Assembly: GCF_032062135.1 (NCBI RefSeq)
Contig: NC_092861.1
Location: forward strand, 2,070,776 to 2,134,775
Length of the DNA: 64,000 nt
Direction: 5' to 3'
Source: Pyxicephalus adspersus
Taxonomy: Eukaryota > Chordata > Amphibia > Anura > Pyxicephalidae
Shown here piece by piece: positions 35,330 to 46,734 of the stretch (its first letter is position 1; the number at the start of each line of letters is the position of its first letter). Made by a program: the position numbers and the translations under genes. Below the pieces are notes generated by a model, which saw only the letters and a list, made by a program, of their open reading frames with translations, ran no database searches and was not told the DNA's origin.

Positions 35330-36010
35330 CAGTCTATGAAATATTAGGACTCATATAACTGACTTTTATTTCTATGACAATTCTAATGTTTGCATGTTCA
35401 ATATTCTCTCCCTTCTCTATGAAGCACCGATATCGTCTTGTTTCCCATCGGTGGAAGGTGAGGAGCAGATCTGTTTCTGATGTCTTTTTCTTTTCTGCAT
35501 CCATTCACACAATGCGTGCTCCTTTATTCACTGATTTCAAGGTGCCAAATCCGGTGAATATGGAGGATGTTCCAGCGTAGTAATGTGTTTGTCGGTCACA
35601 GAAAGTGCTGTGTGAGAAGGAGCTGATGAAGAATGAAACCATTTCCCACATTTCTGCCGTCTTTTCCTGACTCCTTCAGCTTTGTCTTCCTTATAATAAT
35701 GTTGGGTCACTGTTGTGTCTTCTGGAACCCATTCTGCCAAAATGACGCCTTCATGTCACAAAACACGATGACATGGCTGCGAATTTGGACTTTTTTGATT
35801 CTTGGTGATGAAGGTGTTTCCAGTGACTGTGGTTTGGTTTCAGGATCATACTGGAAGATCCGGGTTTCGGCACCAAGTCATGACTTTTTGGAAAAGGTTC
35901 GGCTCCACCTCAAGTTTCTGAAGAATGTCAGCGCAATTTTTCTCTTTTTGTTCTGGTGATAAATTTTACTAAAAATCTCATATTGAAACTTTTATACTTC
36001 TCAGCACACG
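35330..36010 (-). pseudogene. mariner transposase fossil
   Basis: The minus strand reads VITxxET and then RIFQYDPETKPQS upstream, then EWVPEDTTVTQHYYKEDKA, then SAPSHTALSV and ITTLEHPPYSPDLAP. This is the order of a mariner (DDD-type) transposase: first catalytic block, PEGQTVNxxYY-like block, HHDNAPAHTALS block, and the PHPPYSPDLAPxD block. Several frameshifts and stops interrupt it. The middle catalytic Asp block reads HSSSAPSH, so that Asp is lost. The C-terminal IRIVIEIKVSYMSP-like end is visible near 35340-35400. The remnant is dead and sits in the pnoc intron in the same orientation as the gene. Confidence 0.82.
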
Positions 36011-36269
36011 AGGGGAACACAACGGAATTAAACGGTGACAGCAGAGAGTGCCGGCGTTTGTCCTCCATGTTTGGAGAAGTTTAATCATTCATGGCAAGAG
36101 ATCAGAATCATCTCACTGCTTTGTCCTTATTCCATGTACAGCCCTCCTATATATATTTATAATTGCACACCAAGGTCTGGGGACATCCGGATAAGAACCA
36201 CTACATACAGATCGTATAGATAAATGTAAATCTTTCTTTTTTGTTACCCATCATTTCCCTCTATCATCA

Positions 36270-36600
36270 CAATGTCACCCTTCCTCTCTCTCGCTGTTTA
36301 CGACGAGTTAATTAAAACAAATGGAGTAAGCACGAGTCTATTTCAACAAGTGAACCCTTTCCTGTTTCCATTTAATTTCCTGTTACATATTACGACTGTA
36401 AATGTGGATTTGTACAAAAAGGAAAGAAGCTGTTCCAGCTGCGAGCGCTTCCATCGTGTTTGTTTAACACAACAGATAAGGAAGGATTGAACTGATGAGG
36501 ATTCATCGCTCGGCCTCCATTGTCTTATTGTAGGGATGGGGTGAGTCGGTCACGCTCAGCATTAATGTCGATTGATCGCAGTGCACAGGAAAATAATAAG
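36270..36600. other. conserved-looking non-coding block
   Basis: Repeat-free, with GACGAGTTAATTAAAACAAA and GCATTAATGTCGATTGATCG words. A 72-codon open frame has no family match. Confidence 0.3.
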
Positions 36601-37129
36601 TGAATAATCTGCTTGTAGTACATTTTATTGGACTCTGCATAATGTTGTAGACACACAGAGACTCTGACTGGAGACGGCGTGCAGGAAAAGAGCAATGTAC
36701 TAGCAGCAGAAAATTAGATGATACATAAACCAGGCATCATAGATAACGTCCTGAAAATACATTCCAGGTGCATCAAAGCAAAAGGTGTGCAAAGTCTGAG
36801 AGTTTGTGTTCTTCTATATAGAACGGAATCCTCTGTGTGGACAGTGAACTGAAAACAGCCACAGATTGGGTAGAATGGCCTGTCCCAGCCAGCATGCTGC
36901 AATGGAAGCAGAGGTCTCTCTGTAGAGGTCTGACCCTTTATGTAGCCACAGATTGAGTAAAATGGTACAGTGTATGCCTCCTGTTCTCTGTATAGAACCC
37001 CATACAAAAGATCCTGGCTAGGTCACCAGAATAATTTTGGGTCTTATAGGGGGACAGAAAGTGTGTGGCAACAACAAAACATGAGGGTGGTATGGAAAAG
37101 AAAAGTAGACAGAGATGTTCTCCAGTCCT
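36601..37129. other. intronic stretch with a small direct repeat
   Basis: CCACAGATTGGGTAGAATGG at about 36858 and CCACAGATTGAGTAAAATGG at about 36945 mark an imperfect duplication of about 90 bp. No exon. Confidence 0.4.
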
Positions 37130-38650
37130 AACACACTTCCTGTCCACCTAATATAATGATAAAAAGTATGTGGACCCCTCACTAAATTATTATGTTCAGG
37201 TATCTCCAGTGAAGGGTCCTGGTAATCCTCTATCATACAAAGACATTTTAGATAATTGTGCTTCCCCAGCCTTGTGGTCACAGTTGGGTGAAGACCGTTC
37301 CCCTATGACTGTGCCTTGGGGTACAAATCCAGCTCCATAAAGACATGGGGTCACCAGTTTGGTGTGGAGGAACTCGAGTGTCCTGCACAGAGCCCCGACC
37401 TCAACCCTACTGAAAACCTTTGGGATGAATTGGAATGGTGAGCCAGGTCTTCTCAGCCAGTAAGGGCAATTTCCCACAGATACCCTCCAAAATATTATGG
37501 AAAGCCTTTCAAGAAGAATGGAACCTGTTGTAGCCCCCAACGAAGGAGCCAATCTCCTAATAATGAACCTGATTTTGGAATGGGCTGGCCCAACAAGCTT
37601 GAGTAGATGTGATGGCCAGATGTCTACAAACATTTGGTCATTCGGTATATGAACTCCTTTTGGATGAATTGGAATGGTGAGCCAGGTCTTCTTATCAAAC
37701 ATCAGCACCTGACCTCACCAATGCAAACAAAGACCTACAAACACTCTCCAAAGTTTGTTGAGAACATTTCTAAGACTAGTTCAAGTTAGTATAGAACTCC
37801 ATATAATTGGCCATTGGGGGTCAATTTTGTATTATTGGGATGACAAGGGTTAGAATGGGATGTCCAAGAAGCTCATATAGAGGTGATGTCCAAGGGTAGG
37901 TTAGCAGGCTGAACATCATTGGGGTGAAAAGGAATGGTGAGCCAGATCTCCTCAGCCAGTAAGGGCAATTACCCAGAGATACTCTCCAAAATATTATGGA
38001 AAGTCTTTCAAGAAGAGTGGAACCTGTTGTAGCCCCCAAAAGAAAGAGCTAATCTCCTAATAATGAACCTGATTTTGGAATGGGATGCCCCACAAGCTTG
38101 AGTAGATGTGATGGCCAGATGTCTACTTGGTCATTCAGTTAATCAACTCTTTTTGGATGAATTGGAATGGTGAGCCAGGTCTTCTCATCAAACATCAGCA
38201 CCAGACCTCACCAATGCAAACAAAGACCTACAAACACCCTCCAAAGTTTGTTGAGAACATTTCTAAGACTAGTTGAAGTTAGTATAGAACAACTCCATAT
38301 TAATGGCCATTGGGGGTCAATTTTGTATTATTGGGATGATATGGGTTAGAATGGGATGTCCAAGAAGCTCATACAGAGGTGATGTCCAAGGGCAGGTTAG
38401 CAGGCTGAACATCATTGGGGTGAATTGGAATGGTGAGTGAGATCTTCTCATCCAACATCAGGACCTAAGCTCAAAAAAGGGGATAAAGTTCTGCTCCAAA
38501 ATTTGTTGAGAAGTTTTCCAAGACTGGTGAATGTTACTTTATGGCATAATATTAGCCACTGGGGGGTCAATTCCGTATTATTTGGATGGAATGGGTTGGA
38601 ATGGGAAGTCCAACAATGGGATGATGTCTAAGGACAGGTCAGCCGGTTCT
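37130..38650 (+). mobile_element. Tc1-derived block with higher-order tandem repeats
   Basis: The first part (37195-37620) is the 3' end of a Tc1-like element: the plus strand encodes KTWGHQFGVEELECPAQSPD (frameshifted in places), then LNPTENLWDELEW, the catalytic-Glu region of the DDE domain. The segment GAATTGGAATGGTGAGCCAG or its variants then recurs at about 37427, 37667, 37927, 38160 and 38424. Alternate copies are about 495-503 bp apart, so a unit of about 500 bp made of two diverged Tc1 3' ends was duplicated about 2.5 times. No intact transposase remains. Confidence 0.8.
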
Positions 38651-40069
38651 CTATTGGTGTAATGATGACAGATCCTATGCTCTGTATTGAGTTTCTTTGG
38701 ATTTAGGGGATCCTATTCAGATCATTTTCATTGCAGGCAAAACAATGTAAATCACAAGTCAATCATGTGTTTTGCATTGAAATCCATTCATTGTGTACAA
38801 TAACGCCTGTCTACAAAGCACTAAACATTGGTTGTATTTAAACTGCCATCGGAAATTAAAGGTCTCAGTCTGCCTGCTTATGCTGGGTAATCAGCTTATG
38901 ATTTAAATCTGCCGTTAATTAGCTCATCATTAAATTAAATTTCAGATCTCTCTTCCTTCTGCGGGCTTCTATTGCTGAAACACATAACAGCAATGATGTC
39001 CCTTGTCACTTCTTGTTATCCTTCTACGTGATGTTCATTCCCTTGTACATAATCACCTTTGCCTATACCGAGGTGGAATAAATTAATTGGGAAAGTGATT
39101 CTTCGTGTCAGGAGGTGTAAATGTATCGCTATTGACTCAGCATTTGAGATTCTTTACTTAAACCGGCGAAGGTTTGAGTTGGCCAGGTGGTTTTCAGATG
39201 GAATTTGTGGCATTCTCATGTATGGAACCATCAAAGGAAAAACCATTGGACAGGTTAGAAAATGTTTACCATCGGGCAATTATCCCTGGAGATCAGCTGC
39301 AGCTGGTGGTGCTTCTTGGCTTCCATAGGCACATATATGGGCAACTAGAAGTCCAATGCCAACATGAACAACCAGGATGGCAATGCCAACTGACCAGATA
39401 GACTGAAGACCAATGGTAATTGTGTTTATTTTGTGCCCGATCTCCCTATATAAGTTAATATGAATGCAAATGCCAATAGGGCGGGTTGATGCAGCTTAGA
39501 AGGAGGTCAAATAGGGGTCAGAGAAAGGTCAACTAATGGTCAAAGTATATAAATGACTGAGATTGTCAAACTGATGCAAAAAGAAAAGAATGAACCTGAA
39601 GCATGCTGCCCATCTATACAACCCCGTAGATTAACCTGTTGTGGTCCCTGACCATGTTACAAAAGTCCACAAAGTACAAAGTTTCCAAGTTCTTCTATCT
39701 CATTCATGCTCCCCTCCCCAGATTCCCTATTCCCTTACTATTCCCACATGACAGCCAGGACTTGGCGTGTAAATAAAGAAGCCATAGAAGCCTCTGCTGT
39801 CAAAAACATTGTACACAGTGTTTATAAACAAAGAGATACAAGGTAACATTGCAACATTTGTATTTACTTTGTTTCATTTATCTGCAGATCAAGTAGAGCT
39901 TCTACCTACCTATGATGTCAGTTTACCTTTATCTACTAATAGAAGATGATAAGAAGATCTAACGGAAACCAAGTACAGTTTTCAACAATCATGGCCATAA
40001 ATGGGTTTCAGATTTGGAGCATAGCTTGTGTATATCAAACAGTTTTGTGTTGAAGGTGAAGATAGTGGG
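38651..40069. other. intronic stretch without a gene
   Basis: 38780-39010 is AT-rich and conserved-looking (TTAATTAGCTCATCATTAAA). No exon or repeat family recognised. Confidence 0.3.
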
Positions 40070-40290
40070 CCTGATTTATTAAAGCTCTTCAAGAGAAGAT
40101 AGAATATCGTGGGAGAACCTGAGTAATCCAGCAAAACCTGAAATGGTATCTGGTCCTGGATTCAAAACATTTGTCAACTAATATGATTTTTAAGGTTTGC
40201 TGGATCACCCAGGTTCTTCCATGATCTATCTTCGCCATGAGTCTATCTTCTCCAGTCTTGGAGAGCTTTAATAAACCAGGACCAATGTTT
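40070..40290. mobile_element. palindromic MITE, complete copy
   Basis: Left arm CCTGATTTATTAAAGCTCTT ... GAGTAATCCAGCAAAACC is nearly the reverse complement of the right arm GGTTTGCTGGATCACCCAGG ... GAGAGCTTTAATAAACCAGG. The whole 220 bp is a long imperfect palindrome with a short centre. Partial copies lie at 7905, 29275 and 46020. Confidence 0.9.
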
Positions 40291-40579
40291 GCCTGGTTTT
40301 AGATGCATTCTTTTTGCACAGGGAAGTATTCCAACCCTTGAAAATCTTTCCTGGGAGCATGCTCCAATCTTTCCTAAAGGTAAGCATAGGATTAGCTAAA
40401 GCAGTTTTTAAATAGTTTTGACTAGCATGGGGAAGGATTAGAACTTCTCTTTGGTAAAACTGCTATCCAAGACTCCAAGATTTACCCCTACTTCCTATCC
40501 TACTGACAATGGTTTTACTGGAAGTGAGGGGAGATCATCCTGGACATGGAAAGAAAAATGTGACAAGGGTTTAATCTAA

Positions 40580-40872
40580 CCCAGAGTTTCTCCACCTTTT
40601 TAACATTGGGGGGACCCTTGAAATAAATGTCAGGTCTTCAGGGACCCCTGGCTATAATTCCTATATCCACAGATCACAGTACATTAGTGTGGTGGTCAGT
40701 GGGAAGAATTCCTCTGACATTGATGGCCAGTGGGAAGAATGTCACCCTTACAGATAGCCAAAAACATCATTGGTGTCACTTATACTGACCTGAGAGGTGC
40801 AAACTGCTCATTGCTCCAGGAACCCCTAGAGTCCCCTGGAGGAACCCTAGATTTCCACAGAACTCGAAGCTC
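40580..40872. mobile_element. hAT-like MITE, copy 3
   Basis: Starts GAGTTTCTCCACCTTTTTAA and ends CCTGGAGGAACCCTAGATTT. It shares its interior with 8790-9003 and 11003-11268, and includes an internal GGCCAGTGGGAAGAATGTCA duplication also present in copy 1. Confidence 0.75.
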
Positions 40873-41368
40873 TTCCCTTACTCTACTAAATCATTTTTAT
40901 TTCTGTCACTTTACAAAGTAAAGATCCCGGCTTTCCATACCCGGAGCAGAAGATAAGATTTGCCTTCACTAGGACAGGCCAGTATCTCTTCACCAATCGG
41001 CCATATTGGCCCATCTTTGGCGGGTTTTACCATGAGGCTGTAGAGGTTCCTTGACTTGCACATTCCCCCTGGTTGCCCTTTTGTCCCCTCATGTAAAACC
41101 CAATCTAAGATCCCTTAAAGGCTACAAATTTACAAAGCAATAGGAATCAACACCCTTCAATATCCCCAAACAATGGCCAAAGGTTCCGAACTGTCCATTG
41201 CTTCACATACAATTCCACAAGGATACATCATCATCGCATTATTATTTCTATATCTTTAAATCATGTCATGGACATTAAGGACCATTTGGAGGGGTTGCAT
41301 TGAACACCTAAAGCTTGTGCTGTACGTTACACCTCACATTTCTAACATTGCTATAGAAGACGGGAAGG
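40873..41368. other. intron 5' end, no further feature
   Basis: Sequence just downstream of the pnoc exon 2 donor on the minus strand. Apparently unique. Confidence 0.35.
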
Positions 41369-41374
41369 ACTTAC

Positions 41375-41497
41375 CAGAGTGTTGAAGTTGTCCTGTTGAT
41401 ACAAGTGCTTGTTGCAGGTCACACAGTCATTCTGACAGTCACAAAGCACGTGTGAAAGTAAGCAAAATAAAACTATACTCCATAGAAGAGCCTTCAT
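41375..41497 (-). CDS. pnoc: prepronociceptin, first coding exon (signal peptide)
   Basis: Read on the minus strand, ATG at 41497 opens 41 codons: MKALLWSIVLFCLLSHVLC (hydrophobic signal peptide), then DCQNDCVTCNKHLYQ and seven more residues ending in Leu. CQNDCVTC matches CQRDCLTC at the start of mature human PNOC and gives the first three conserved cysteines; the start MKALL resembles human MKVLL. The exon ends at CTG followed by a strong donor, GTAAGT (41374-41369). Joined in phase 0 to the exon at 10305, the junction reads ...NFNTL-LCIVECEG, the position where opioid-precursor genes are normally split. The exon is only 123 coding bases, so an open-reading-frame scan with a length cut-off misses it. 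Start choice: it is the only ATG between the acceptor and the hydrophobic core, and it matches the family. It is 31 kb from the rest of the CDS and about 240 bp from a 43-bp minisatellite. Confidence 0.95.
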
Positions 41498-41520
41498 TGT
41501 GCTGGGACCACAAGGGGCAG
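41498..41520 (-). other. pnoc: pnoc 5' UTR portion of exon 2 with its acceptor
   Basis: Minus-strand sequence just upstream reads TTTTCTCCTCCAG, ending at 41521. This is a good polypyrimidine tract plus AG. It makes 41520 the first exon base and leaves 23 untranslated bases before the ATG. A spliced 5' UTR is the usual arrangement for PNOC, so at least one non-coding exon is expected at higher coordinates. None could be pinned down by eye. Confidence 0.8.
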
Positions 41521-41749
41521 CTGGAGGAGAAAAGATATTAAAGTGTTAGAGATGTACAATGTGCTATACATTATATTCTTCTGACTGCTATATTCTGCTG
41601 TGGTTATATACATCATAGGTCATGCTGTATGTTACATACTCCTGAATGAATATTGCTGACCCCTGCACTCTGTAGGTTTATCTATACATTACATATGTCT
41701 AAACAAAACACTGTGCTGCTCTCTGCATACCCCTGACCCCTGTACTCTG

Positions 41750-43030
41750 TATGCATTTGTGAACATAACAAACCCCTTATACTATGTTGAACATTACATA
41801 CTTCTGGCCTCTTATACTCTATATACTATGTTGATCATTCCATACCTCTGACCCCTGCACTCTATATACTATGTTTAACATTCCATACCTCTGACCCCTG
41901 CACTCTATATACTATGTTGAACATTACATACCTCTGACCCCTGCACTCCATATACTATGTTGAACATTCCATACCTCTGACCCCTGCACTCTATATACTA
42001 TGTTNNNNNNNNNNNNNNNNNNNNNNNNNNNNNNNNNNNNNNNNNNNNNNNNNNNNNNNNNNNNNNNNNNNNNNNNNNNNNNNNNNNNNNNNNNNNNNNN
42101 NNNNNNNNNNNNNNNNNNNNNNTCTATATACTATGTTGAACATTCCATGCCTCTGACCCCTGCATTCTATATACTATGTTGAACATTACAAACCTCTGAC
42201 CCCTGCACTCCATATACTATGTTGAACATTACATACCTCTGACCCCTGCACTCTATATACTATGTTGAACATTACAAACCTCTGACCCCTGCACTCCATA
42301 TACTATGTTGAACATTATATACCTCTGACCCCTGCACTCTATATACTATGTTGATCATTCCATACCTCTGACCCATGCACTCTATATATTATGTTGAACA
42401 TTCCATACCTCTGACCCCTGCACTCTATATACTATGTTTAACATTACATACCTCTGACCCCTGCACTCTATATACTATGTTGATATGTTGAACATTCCAT
42501 ACCTCTGACCCCTGCACTCTATATACTATGTTGAACATTATATACCTCTGACCCCTGCACTCTATATACTATGTTTAACATTCCATACCTCTGACCCCTG
42601 CACTATATATACTATGTTGAACATTCCATACCTCTGACCCCTGCACTCTATATACTATGTTGAACATTCCATACCTCTGACCCCTGCACTCTATATACTA
42701 TGTTGAACATTACAAACATTTGACCCCTGTTCTCTAAATGCATTATTGAACTCTACATTCCCTTGACCCCTGCACTTTGTATGCCATGTTGAACATTACC
42801 TACTTCTAACTTCTGTAATCTTCATACCCCTGACCCCTGCACTCCCTATGCATTGTTAAACATTACATATCACTAACGCCTGCACTCTACATGCCATCTT
42901 AAACATCACATACCTATGACCACTGCGCTTTAAATGCCTTGTTGAACATTATATACCTCTGAAGCCTGCACTTTATATTCTATGTTGCACAATACATACC
43001 CCTGACTCTGTAATCTTCATGTTATCTATA
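41750..43030. repeat. 43-bp minisatellite interrupted by an assembly gap
   Basis: Copies of a 43-bp unit with CTGACCCCTGCACTCTATAT and ACTATGTTGAACATTACATA. The core 41820-42715 is very homogeneous; the flanks are degraded. It begins about 240 bp upstream of pnoc exon 2 on the transcribed strand. Real copy number is unknown because of the gap. Confidence 0.95.
42005..42122. other. assembly gap (118 N)
   Basis: Unresolved bases inside the 43-bp array. Any open frame drawn through it is meaningless. Confidence 1.
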
Positions 43031-44690
43031 TTACCTTGCCCAGAAACCTGCACCCTATATGCTGTGCTGTACATTACATACCCTGCCCCCTGCACTCTAT
43101 AAGTTCTGCTGACAATTAAATACCATGAAATCTTTAATGTTGGCAGCAGCTGTTGGTTGCTAAGTAGTCCTGAAATATATTTCTGAAGTTCTTCTTTGAG
43201 TTATGCTAACATTATGCCTGTAATTTATGTGTATTAAAGTATATGCAATAAAAGCATTCCAATTCAATTTAATGATTTTCCCCTAAGATTTGTCCTCAGA
43301 TCTCCTGCCTGGTAAACTCTTGCTTTTAGCACAGTCATTAAAGTGTTTTTAAACTCCAACAATTCATTTATTGGCTTCCATTTGTTGTGTTAAATATACA
43401 AAAAAAAAATATTGAATATTGAACATCTATTCTTAAAGAGACAGCGTCTGCAGATTTCATAGCTGGTTGCAGTGAGCGCTAATAACACTGTTCTCTGCTG
43501 CCCCCTTTGGTTCTTAATGGAAGTGCCACAACCTTATTGCCAACAATTGAAAAAAATGTAACAATTTGTTTCCTTTTTAAATTCAGAAGAGATACATAGC
43601 ATATTCTTAGCAGATATTCTACAACAGTCACTCAATCAATCATTATGCTTTCCAGCATCCTTGTCTGTACGAAAAGTTATTTTAAACCCAGCATGAGCAA
43701 TCAAAGAAAAGTGGACATTTACTATTCCTAAAAAGAAAAAAATCTCATGGGACTTTCATGCTTTATAGAATGCAGAAGTGGCATGGATGTCAGCAGGGGG
43801 AATCGTTGTGCAGCACCGGACCCAGGGACTGCATGGGACTGTTGTGTGGGACCCAAAGGATCAACACCCCCAAATGTTTTGGTTTCCCTACAGATTTCAC
43901 AAAAAGATTCAATAGGATCTGCATTGTCTTTGCAGCCTTTTTCTGCTTCATGCACTACTACATATCGTTGTTTAAGGCATGTACAGCTCACTGTCACCCC
44001 CATTCATTCTGTATGGGGCTGCTGCAGGTAGACGCTCTATATGAGAATGACGCCCCAGGAGCTTGCAAACTTTTGGAGAAAGAAAGCAGCATATCAAGGC
44101 AGGTTCTCTTTACACCCTCACAGGGGATCAGTGTGATATCTCAGCATTCAGGGGTCCAATGAGAAAGTTTCAATAGAATAGAGTGAAGAAAAAGCCAGAA
44201 TTATAGGAAAAGAATCCCGGTACTAATAATAAGACAAGTAATGAAATCTTGTAACACTCAATGTCTCTGAGCTTAACACTCCTTATATTAAATTTTGTCT
44301 TCTACTGAGAAGTAAAGTTGTCTGCAGCATTTTCAGGGTCTCTGGAGAAATCAGAATCGGATTATGAGGCGTGTTCCCATCCCTTTGATTCCTCCGAAGG
44401 GTTTTTTTCTTTTGTAAAACTTTCACAAACTTTCACTTTTTTGTTCTTGTTCTCTGACAATTGTCAGAGAGAGCCCCACTTTGGGTGTCATACATAGGAC
44501 AGAGCTCTTCTTCCTCTGCATCACTTGGCCTTCACCTGCTCTGTGCAAGACCAAGCTGCCAAAATGACAGCTGGAAGTATTGAAAAGGAAAGTCAACATG
44601 ATCCACCATGATTCATTAAAATTTGTTGAACGTTCTAGTAAGTGGTTGAAGTGCAGTTGCAGTTCCCTTTGCCAATTATTATTATTTTAA
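43031..44690. other. no gene seen
   Basis: Unique-looking sequence upstream of pnoc exon 2. It could hide the non-coding first exon, but no promoter, CpG island or convincing donor stood out. Confidence 0.3.
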
Positions 44691-44694
44691 ATAT

Positions 44695-44701
44695 TTTTAT
44701 T

Positions 44702-44741
<40 letters not shown>

Positions 44742-45170
44742 ATAAACAGGATTTATATAGCGCCAAAATATTATGCAGCACTGTACATTAAATAGGGGTT
44801 GAAAATAACAGACAGATACAGACAGTCATACAGGAGGAGGAAAGGACCCTGCCCCGAAGAGCTTACAATCTAGGAGGTGGGGGAAGTATCACACAATAGG
44901 AGGAGGATATGGAATGGTGGGAAGTAGTGAGGGTTTAGGAGACAGAAGAAGATGGGTAGGTGAGGTAGAAGCGTTGGGTTTTGAGGCATTGGCTTTTAAA
45001 TGAGCAGAAAATAGGAGCAAGCCGAATAGGGCGAGGAATACCATTCCAGAGAGTTGGGGCAGCTCTTGAAAAGTCTTGGAGCCGTGTGTGTGATGAGGTT
45101 ATGAGGTTATGAGGAAGTCATTAGTAGGTCATTGGATGAGTAAAGAGAGCGGCTAAGGGTTTATTTTTCT
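44695..45170 (-). mobile_element. anuran dispersed repeat, longest copy
   Basis: After a (TAA)n run comes ACAGGATTTATATAGCGCCA, ATGCAGCACTGTACATTAAA, then ACCCTGCCCCGAAGAGCTTA, CAATCTAGG, and GGAATACCATTCCAGAGAGT ... AAAGTCTTGGAGCCG. About 470 bp, in reverse orientation to the copy at 62950-63112. It shows that the tail seen elsewhere belongs to a longer element. No coding frame. Confidence 0.75.
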
Positions 45171-46019
45171 ACCATTCCCATTGCCCATGTCACAGATCCT
45201 GGTCTATTTGCTGTCCTTTAGGAAGCTTTCAATCACTTTGCCCCCTATTTACGATATTGGAAAGCATTCCAAATAAGTCATCCATGGAGTCCATGCATGG
45301 AGCTTTTGAAGACTGGACCACCTTGGTCACCAAATGCCTGCACAAAATGGACTTCATCCCTTCCCATTCATATAAATGGTGATGACAATGGTGAACCATA
45401 ACAATTCACTATACCAAAATGCCCATTTGAACCTGGCCAAAGGACCTTATCTAGGTAGTGAATGGTTTGCTAGAATTATATATGGGTGTTGTAGCATAGT
45501 GAGACATGTACGGCTGGATCTCAACAGGGAAAGGAACTTAAAGGCTGGGATAATGCGCAAAGTAAGTTTTGAAGTGCAGATTTGCAGTTATGTTGAGAAT
45601 CCAGACTGGAGTTTCTTGGAAGAATTGGGAGATCCAAGCACTCCATTGATTCCTCTGGGGCGAGAAGTGGACATGGCTAGGACATAACTGAAAAAGATAA
45701 TAAAAAGGAGTCTAGCTCAGGTAGATGGAGATTTAGGCTACAGAAAGTCTGGTTGAGACCTGAAAGTAAGGTTATGCAAAGCCTGGGAGCTTGGAAAGCC
45801 AAGGAGGTCCCCTAAGGGTTCCTTTGGGTCCACTGGACCAACAACTCTGAATCAGAGAGAACCAGGAGGCTGAAACTTATCTTTTTCATGGACTGTAATG
45901 CCACTGATCTCCTGGTTGATCATATTATGTTCTTGCCTTGGTGTAAATAAAAGTTGAAAATTGCAATCTGTGTCTTGACTACCTCCATCCATTGTGAGGT
46001 AATCCCTCACAAGGCCCTC
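45171..46019. other. no gene seen
   Basis: A 103-codon plus-strand open frame (45376-45687) has no recognisable family and no splice or promoter context. Confidence 0.35.
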
Positions 46020-46205
46020 CAAGATCTAATCAGACCATCATGAAATAAACTTGGTGATCCAGCAAACTTGAAATGGATGTGGTTCCACCATTGAAAACAT
46101 TTGCAAACAAAAATCAAGCAATTTGTAAGAAACCCATTCTAAGTTTGCTGGATCACCCAGGTTCTCCCATTATAGTCTATCTTCTCCAGTCTTGGAGAGC
46201 TTTGG
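46020..46205. mobile_element. palindromic MITE, copy 4
   Basis: GTGATCCAGCAAACTTGAAA ... TTTGCTGGATCACCCAGGTT ... CTCCAGTCTTGGAGAGCTTT. Same family as 40070-40290, with the outer left arm lost. Confidence 0.8.
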
Positions 46206-46734
46206 AGATCCAGTGTCTAGTAGTGTGCATTTACTTTTTTATAGTTTTTATAGGCATTTCACCCCTTCTCTATGCTATTCATAAAAGGTCATGTAAACTT
46301 TACAAGAGGACTTCTACCCTTTCTTCTCATACTGCAGTGTCCCATCAAATCATCTTCTCAGGCAATCATAGGTATAAGTGACCCCATTACCTCCTGTTCT
46401 CCTCTCGGCACAATGAAGTACGATACAGGCAGCTACAAGCAGCGATTATTTTTATGTGTTTGTTTTCTGATAATCTAACAATCATTTGGTGAGGTACACA
46501 GGGGACAACGATCCGGTATGGAGCCTTCAGAATTGGCTGCTAAACACAACAAGTTGCCTTCAAGGGGACAGAGTGATTGAAGCAAGTGGCTCATTTACAT
46601 AGAAATAACATACAGAAGAGACATATTGCTTCTATGAATACTAAATGAGGTCATTAGAGTTAATTTGCATTGTGGAAAATGAAGCTGTCATTCTCGGCTC
46701 TCCTGGAATCAGCCTAGGAGTCTAACCTGTGATA

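Larger units (their letters stand above)
10306..41374 (-). other. pnoc: pnoc intron between the two coding exons
   Basis: The intron is bounded by donor GTAAGT (minus strand, from 41374) and acceptor CTCAACAG (ending 10306). It is 31,069 bp long and phase 0. It contains no other recognisable exon. Its content is repeats, MITEs, Tc1 and mariner remnants, minisatellites and several single-copy-looking stretches. Confidence 0.85.

Noticed and set aside
42000..42182. Open frame across the N run
   Set aside because: Two thirds of it is unresolved bases in a minisatellite.
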